Assembly: GCA_965278985.1 (NCBI GenBank)
Contig: OZ257131.1
Location: 124,001 to 188,000, forward strand
Source of the DNA: CAISIP01 sp965278985
GTDB taxonomy: Bacteria; Pseudomonadota; Gammaproteobacteria; Burkholderiales; Burkholderiaceae_C
Direction: 5' to 3'
DNA length: 64,000 nt
Positions 60,280 to 64,000 of this stretch are shown here, one piece after another. The notes under the pieces are model-generated. The model searched no databases and was not told the DNA's origin. It saw only the letters and a list, made by a program, of their open reading frames with translations. A program made the translations under genes and the position numbers. The first letter of the stretch is position 1. The number at the start of each line of letters is the position of its first letter.

Positions 60280-60659
60280 CTATCGGTATTCAAGGGCCAC
60301 GCAAGGCGTGGTCCTGGGTTGGATTGCACTGGCCGCCTGTTGGCGCGCCGATGTCGCGACTCGCGTCGCCGCTAAGGTCGGCCCGCGCGAGCGTCGCGTG
60401 GACCGGAAGGGTTCGCCGAAGAGGGAGTGTGACCACCAGCGCATGCCGCACGATGCGGTGGACAGGTGAGGTGGCGCGGCTTGGAGTGGGCCGCGCGGGT
60501 GTCAGACAACAGGCACCGAATAGGCCAACAAGTCGCGGTGCTGTCGTGGATTGTACCCCAAACGCGCCGTGTGCCGCCGTGCGAACGCGCGCGGCGCGAA
60601 CGTCGGCGCACGCAGCCCCGGAAAACAGGGCGTTCTCGAAGGACGCGGTGGACAGCGGG
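60280..60659 (-). other. 380-base non-coding leader/intergenic region
   Basis: No convincing gene is present on either strand. On the minus strand there is a TACAAT -10-like element at 60550-60555 within GGGGTACAATCC, about 270 bases before the 70-residue gene, so that gene may have a long untranslated leader. A perfect 6-bp hairpin CCACGC-CTT-GCGTGG (60297-60311) lies just ahead of the ATG. The leader's fold cannot be worked out by eye. Confidence 0.45.
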
Positions 60660-61163
60660 CTACTGCAGGCTGACCTCGACGCGGCGGGCGTCGGCGTTGC
60701 TGCCCGTCGCCAGGGTCTGCTCGGGCTTCTGCAGCACCAGCTTGTCTTCCGGCACGCCCAGCGCCTTGAGCACGTCGCGGACGGCGAAGGCGCGTTGCTT
60801 GGCCAGCTCCGCGTTCGCCGCGGCATCGCCGGTGGCGTCGTGGAAGCCTCTGATCACGGCCGTCTTGCCGTCACCCACGGCCTTGACCACGTCGGCGAGC
60901 GCCTCATTGGCACCCGCGGAGACCTCGGCCTTGCCGGTCGCAAAGTAGAACTTGACCACGCCGTCGACCACCATGATGGGAGGGACATCTTCTGCTTCCA
61001 CCAGCACGACCACCGCAGGTGCCGCATCGGCCTGCGGGCCAGCGGCGGTGCGCCGGACATGGTGGATGCCAAAGATGATCGCGAAGATCACCACCGCGGC
61101 GACCAGGAAGAACACCAGGCCCAGGGCGAATCGTTGCGGGCTCTCGTCGTCGTTGGCGGACAT
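60660..61163 (-). CDS. OmpA-domain membrane-anchored protein
   Basis: 167 residues: a short cytoplasmic start, one membrane helix (FALGLVFFLVAAVVIFAIIFG, in part) and a periplasmic OmpA-like domain (VKFYFATGKAEVSAGANEAL to QRAFAVRDVLKALGV). The typical peptidoglycan-binding NxxLSxxRA block appears as NAELAKQRAFAV, slightly divergent. The final part (NADARRVEVSL) matches the family. It probably ties the inner membrane to the cell wall. It is divergent from the GlsB-like gene. Confidence 0.87.
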   Translation of the reverse strand: MSANDDESPQRFALGLVFFLVAAVVIFAIIFGIHHVRRTAAGPQADAAPAVVVLVEAEDVPPIMVVDGVVKFYFATGKAEVSAGANEALADVVKAVGDGKTAVIRGFHDATGDAAANAELAKQRAFAVRDVLKALGVPEDKLVLQKPEQTLATGSNADARRVEVSLQ

Positions 61164-61253
61164 GTTGCAAGGGTCTCCAGAAAAAACAACCCGTGATTGT
61201 AGGCGGGCATCCCGAAGGGCATTCCCACCGGTCGCGGCCCCGTGATGCGGCTC

Positions 61254-61303
61254 TATGATGCTGCACCGGTCGCGGGGACCATCCCCTGCGGCCGGCTTTT
61301 ATT
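61254..61303 (+). promoter_or_regulatory. Promoter -10 and leader hairpin of the GlsB-like gene
   Basis: A TATGAT -10-like element (61254-61259) is followed at once by a strong hairpin (61266-61295: CCGGtCGCGGGG/CCCCtGCGgCCGG) and CTTTTATT. The hairpin looks like a terminator or stabilising 5' stem. A 12-base direct repeat CACCGGTCGCGG (61226-61237 and 61264-61275) flanks the -10. No consensus -35 is present. Confidence 0.45.
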
Positions 61304-61327
61304 CCAACAGCAAAAGGGAGTTCCAGC

Positions 61328-61579
61328 GTGTTCAGTCTGATCGGTACCATCGTCGTCGGCTTCATCGTGGGTTTGCTTGCGCGCGCGTTCAAGCCGGGCG
61401 ATGACAAGCTCGGCATCATCATGACCACCGTCCTCGGCATCGTCGGGTCCGTGGGCGCCAGTTACCTGGGCCAGGCGATGGGCTGGTATGGCCCGGGTCA
61501 GGCCGCGGGGTGGATCGCGTCCATCGTCGGCGCGATCGTGCTGCTCGTCATCTACGGCATGCTCAAGGGCAAGAGCTGA
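61328..61579 (+). CDS. GlsB/YeaQ/YmgE-family stress membrane protein
   Basis: 83-residue transglycosylase-associated-protein family member with three hydrophobic helices (IGTIVVGFIVGLLARAF, LGIIMTTVLGIVGSVGASYL, WIASIVGAIVLLVIYGML). The start is GTG at 61328 with AAAGGGAG seven to eight bases upstream. Family members are often general-stress induced (sigma-S in E. coli), but their mechanism is unknown. The leader carries a strong hairpin. Confidence 0.92.
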   Translation: MFSLIGTIVVGFIVGLLARAFKPGDDKLGIIMTTVLGIVGSVGASYLGQAMGWYGPGQAAGWIASIVGAIVLLVIYGMLKGKS

Positions 61580-61618
61580 TCCGCCGCGTCCCGGTTGTCC
61601 GGCGCAGCGGGAACGTCC

Positions 61619-62464
61619 ATGGCTCCACCCCAGCACCTGTGGGTCGCCGGGGTGGATGTGCGGGTCGAGGGGCAGGGCGATGACACCCTGCTGATGCTGC
61701 ACGGCTGGCCCGACACGTTGCGGCTGTGGGACGGCACCGTGGCGGCGTTGCAGGACCGCTACCGCTGCGTGCGTTTGACCCTGCCAGGCTTCGACCTGGC
61801 CGGGCCCCCGCGTTCTGTGCCGGTGGACACCATGCAGCAGCTGCTGCGTGACATCGTCGATGCCGTCTCCCCAGGGCGTCCCGTGACGCTCGTGCTGCAC
61901 GACTGGGGCTGCATCTTCGGTTATGAATTCGCCCACCGCCATCCCCAGCGCGTGGCGCGCATCGTAGGGCTGGACGTAGGGGACCACAATTCGTCTGCAT
62001 GGAGGCGCGCCGTGGGACCCAAGGGCCTGTGGCGCGTGGCGGCCTACCAGCTCTGGCTGGCCCTGGCATGGGTGGTGGGCCGATTCGGCGCGCCGCGGTG
62101 GGCTGACCGGCTCACACGCTGGCAGGCGCGCCACCTTCGCTGCCCGGTACCACCGCAGCGCATGGGCTGGCAGATGAACTATCCGTATGCGATGAAATGG
62201 CTGGGCGTTGCGGGCGGCATGGCCCACCTGGCGCCCGTGGCAGCGGCTGCGCACCCCATGCTCTACGTCTTCGGCACGCGCAAGTATTTCATGTTCCATT
62301 CGCCCGAGTGGCTTGCGGCCGTGCGGGCCCGCGCTGGCAGCGCCGTGGTAGGCATGCGCGCCAGCCATTGGCTGATGCTGGATCGGCCCGCGGAATTCCA
62401 TGCGGCCCTTCGCGCATGGCTGGACGGGACGCCGCTGCCCGTGGGCACCGACCTCCCGGTCTGA
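61619..62464 (+). CDS. Alpha/beta hydrolase with aspartate nucleophile (epoxide hydrolase/dehalogenase-like)
   Basis: 281 residues. After LMLHGWPDTLRLWDG the nucleophile elbow is LVLHDWGCIFG, an aspartate where serine hydrolases have Ser, which is the pattern of epoxide hydrolases and haloalkane dehalogenases. The C-terminal catalytic histidine is in RASHWLML. The start at 61619 (MAPPQHLWV) is 39 bases after the GlsB-like gene; an ATG at 61595 would add eight residues. Substrate unknown. Confidence 0.88.
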   Translation: MAPPQHLWVAGVDVRVEGQGDDTLLMLHGWPDTLRLWDGTVAALQDRYRCVRLTLPGFDLAGPPRSVPVDTMQQLLRDIVDAVSPGRPVTLVLHDWGCIFGYEFAHRHPQRVARIVGLDVGDHNSSAWRRAVGPKGLWRVAAYQLWLALAWVVGRFGAPRWADRLTRWQARHLRCPVPPQRMGWQMNYPYAMKWLGVAGGMAHLAPVAAAAHPMLYVFGTRKYFMFHSPEWLAAVRARAGSAVVGMRASHWLMLDRPAEFHAALRAWLDGTPLPVGTDLPV

Positions 62465-62480
62465 GTCACCCGCGACCGCT

Positions 62481-62780
62481 TCAGGCCACTGATGGTGCGC
62501 CAGGATGCACGCCGGGCTGTGCACCGGCCTTGTCGATCCACAGCTGCATCGCATCCCACAGATCGGTCTGGCTGAAGGAGCAGCTCTCTTCGCTGAACGA
62601 GGCGCTGGACTCCAGCCGGTTGCGCAACTGGTCCAGTGCCTGCACAAAGCGCTCCGGCAGCGCCGCAAGCAGCAAAGCCTGCTGGCCCGCGATGTCAGAG
62701 AAGGTGGCCGCGCTGGCCTGGCCTGCGCGCAACTGCCGCAATGCGGCCTGCAGGGCCTGGAGCTGGTCGTGGGGCGTCAT
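62481..62780 (-). CDS. Hypothetical protein downstream of a hybrid kinase
   Basis: 99 residues, not recognised. It is mostly helical (LQALQAALRQLRAGQASAATF, in part), acidic and polar, with a Ser/Gln-rich middle (SSASFSEESCSFSQTDLW). It follows the kinase gene by 38 bases on the same strand, so it may be co-transcribed and take part in that pathway. No signal peptide. Confidence 0.65.
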   Translation of the reverse strand: MTPHDQLQALQAALRQLRAGQASAATFSDIAGQQALLLAALPERFVQALDQLRNRLESSASFSEESCSFSQTDLWDAMQLWIDKAGAQPGVHPGAPSVA

Positions 62781-62818
62781 GCGCCCATTGTAGGAACCGT
62801 CGCCGCAATGCCGCGGCT

Positions 62819-64000
62819 TCAGCTTCGCGCTGCCATGGACGCAGCGCCCCCGGCCGGACGCCCCGCCATCGCCTGGGCCAGCGTCTGCGCCGAGCAGGGC
62901 TTCGGCAGGATGTCGAAGCCCAGTCGGGTGACGGCATCGAGCTGTTCGGTGTAGCCGCTCATCAGCAGGATGCGCACGCCAGGAAAATGCGCGCGCACAT
63001 GGCTGGCCAGTGCCACGCCGTCCATGTCGCCGGGCATCACCACGTCCGACAGCACCAGATCGGGCAATTGCCCGCGTTCTCGCTGCTCTTGCAGCCACCG
63101 CCGTGCGTCGGCTGCGTTGCCTTCGAGGTGCACGGCGCAGCCCATCGATTCCATCACCGGCACCAGCGCGTGGGACACCTCGGCGTTGTCCTCCACCAGC
63201 AGCACGCGCTTGCCCAGATCGCGTGGCATGGGTGAGGCCGGTGGCAGTGCGGGCGAGGGCGTGCCGCGGCCTGCAGGGAAATACATGCGTACCGTGGCGC
63301 CATGGCCCGGCGTGCTGTGCAGGGTCGCGATGCCGCCCGCGCGCTGGCACAGGCCATAGACCTGGCTCAGCCCCAGGCCCGTGCCCTGGCCCACCGGCTT
63401 GGTGGTGAAGAAGGGTTCGAAGACCTTGTGCTGGTGCTCCAGCGCCACCCCGGGCCCGTCGTCCACGCACTCCAGCAGCACCAGCGCGCCACGCAGCAGG
63501 GGCGGCAGGTCGGTCGCCGTGTTCGCGTCCGTGTTGGTGGCGCGCAGTGTGAAGTTGCCGCCTGCCGGCATGGCGTCGCGCGCGTTGACGGCCAGGTTGA
63601 TCAGCGCCAGCTCGAACTCGGCCGGGTCGAGTTCGATGGCGTGGGTGTCCGGCGCGATCTCGATGTGCAGCGCGATCTTGCTGCCCAGCACCGGGCCCAG
63701 CAGGTCGCGCAAGAGCGGCAGCCGTTCCTGCAGGCGGAAATGCTCCGGCACCAGCGCCTGCCGCCGGGAGAAGGCGAGCAACTGGCGCGTGAGTTTGGTG
63801 GAGCTGGCGACCGCACGGCCCATCGAAGCGAGCTGCGGGTGGCGTTCCCCTTCCGGAAGCTTGTGCTGCAGGATGTAGAGGTTGTTGCTGATCACCATCA
63901 GCGCGTTGTTGAAGTCGTGGGCCACACCGCCCGTGATGCGGCCCAGCGCCTCCAGCTTCTGCGCCTGCAGCAGCGCCTCTTCCACGCGGCGCAGCGCCAG
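62819..64000 (-). CDS. Hybrid sensor histidine kinase/receiver, 5' truncated by the window edge
   Basis: The visible C-terminal 393 residues hold HisKA (GGVAHDFNNALMVISNN), an HATPase domain (NARDAMPAGG, DDGPGVALE, GTGLGLS), and a receiver (LLVEDNAEVSHAL, acceptor Asp in LVLSDVVMPG, lysine in ILPKPCS). The frame is open to the window end (LALRRVEEAL), so its sensory part is missing here. Domain order is the same as in the kinase at 3781. No separate response regulator is visible. Confidence 0.88.
   Translation of the reverse strand: MALRRVEEALLQAQKLEALGRITGGVAHDFNNALMVISNNLYILQHKLPEGERHPQLASMGRAVASSTKLTRQLLAFSRRQALVPEHFRLQERLPLLRDLLGPVLGSKIALHIEIAPDTHAIELDPAEFELALINLAVNARDAMPAGGNFTLRATNTDANTATDLPPLLRGALVLLECVDDGPGVALEHQHKVFEPFFTTKPVGQGTGLGLSQVYGLCQRAGGIATLHSTPGHGATVRMYFPAGRGTPSPALPPASPMPRDLGKRVLLVEDNAEVSHALVPVMESMGCAVHLEGNAADARRWLQEQRERGQLPDLVLSDVVMPGDMDGVALASHVRAHFPGVRILLMSGYTEQLDAVTRLGFDILPKPCSAQTLAQAMAGRPAGGAASMAARS

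Overview
The window reads as ordinary chromosome from a GC-rich betaproteobacterium of the order Burkholderiales, most likely family Comamonadaceae (Acidovorax-like). This is inference from gene content and order: folC-SPOR-cvpA-purF-metZ-gltX, a purM/hda-pcnB-folK divergon, a Fur-type iron block, uniformly GC-rich codons, and an intergenic repeat of a style I remember from this family. I see no insertion sequence, prophage, integrase, CRISPR array or replication origin. Both window edges cut genes: an aminotransferase on the left and a hybrid histidine kinase on the right.

Layout. 1-6.9 kb: aminotransferase, SMR exporter, old-yellow-enzyme flavoprotein, a two-gene small-protein unit behind a LexA-like box, and a large PAS-rich hybrid kinase. 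6.9-12.5 kb (minus strand): prfB (with its programmed +1 frameshift), a HAD phosphatase, pepN and fbp in tight succession, ending in tRNA-Thr. 12.6-22.3 kb: mixed housekeeping genes (alpha/beta hydrolase, Tas-like reductase, YbaK-like deacylase, plsY, a degenerate HD-GYP protein, a periplasmic aspartic protease, yajQ, murB, argG, ppnP, an ArsC-like protein). 22.3-29.2 kb (plus strand): folC, SPOR protein, cvpA, purF, metZ, gltX, followed by tRNA-Ala, tRNA-Glu, tRNA-Asp and DNA polymerase II.

33.9-41.1 kb is an iron-uptake block. On the minus strand are bfd-exbB-exbD-hemP and an iron-type substrate-binding protein. On the plus strand are a TonB-dependent siderophore receptor, piuC and tonB. 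Four Fur-box-like sequences sit about 50-70 bp ahead of bfd, the binding protein, the receptor and tonB, so energy transduction, outer-membrane uptake and iron release look like one regulon. 41.2-45.3 kb holds purM, hda, pcnB and folK. 45.3-49.8 kb holds a cyclic-nucleotide-domain flavoprotein, an SDR, and a LysR regulator divergent from a DODA-type dioxygenase. 49.9-55.7 kb is a complete branched-chain-type ABC importer with a translationally coupled hydrolase.

55.9-64 kb: a large uncharacterised EF-hand membrane protein faces a broken astacin-type protease. Then come an RRM protein, IF-1 and a 70-residue unknown protein behind a long leader, an OmpA-domain protein, a GlsB-like stress membrane protein with a structured leader, a hydrolase, and the truncated kinase.

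The least explained signal is at 2934-3285: a symmetric LexA-like operator directly ahead of two overlapping small genes of unknown function.
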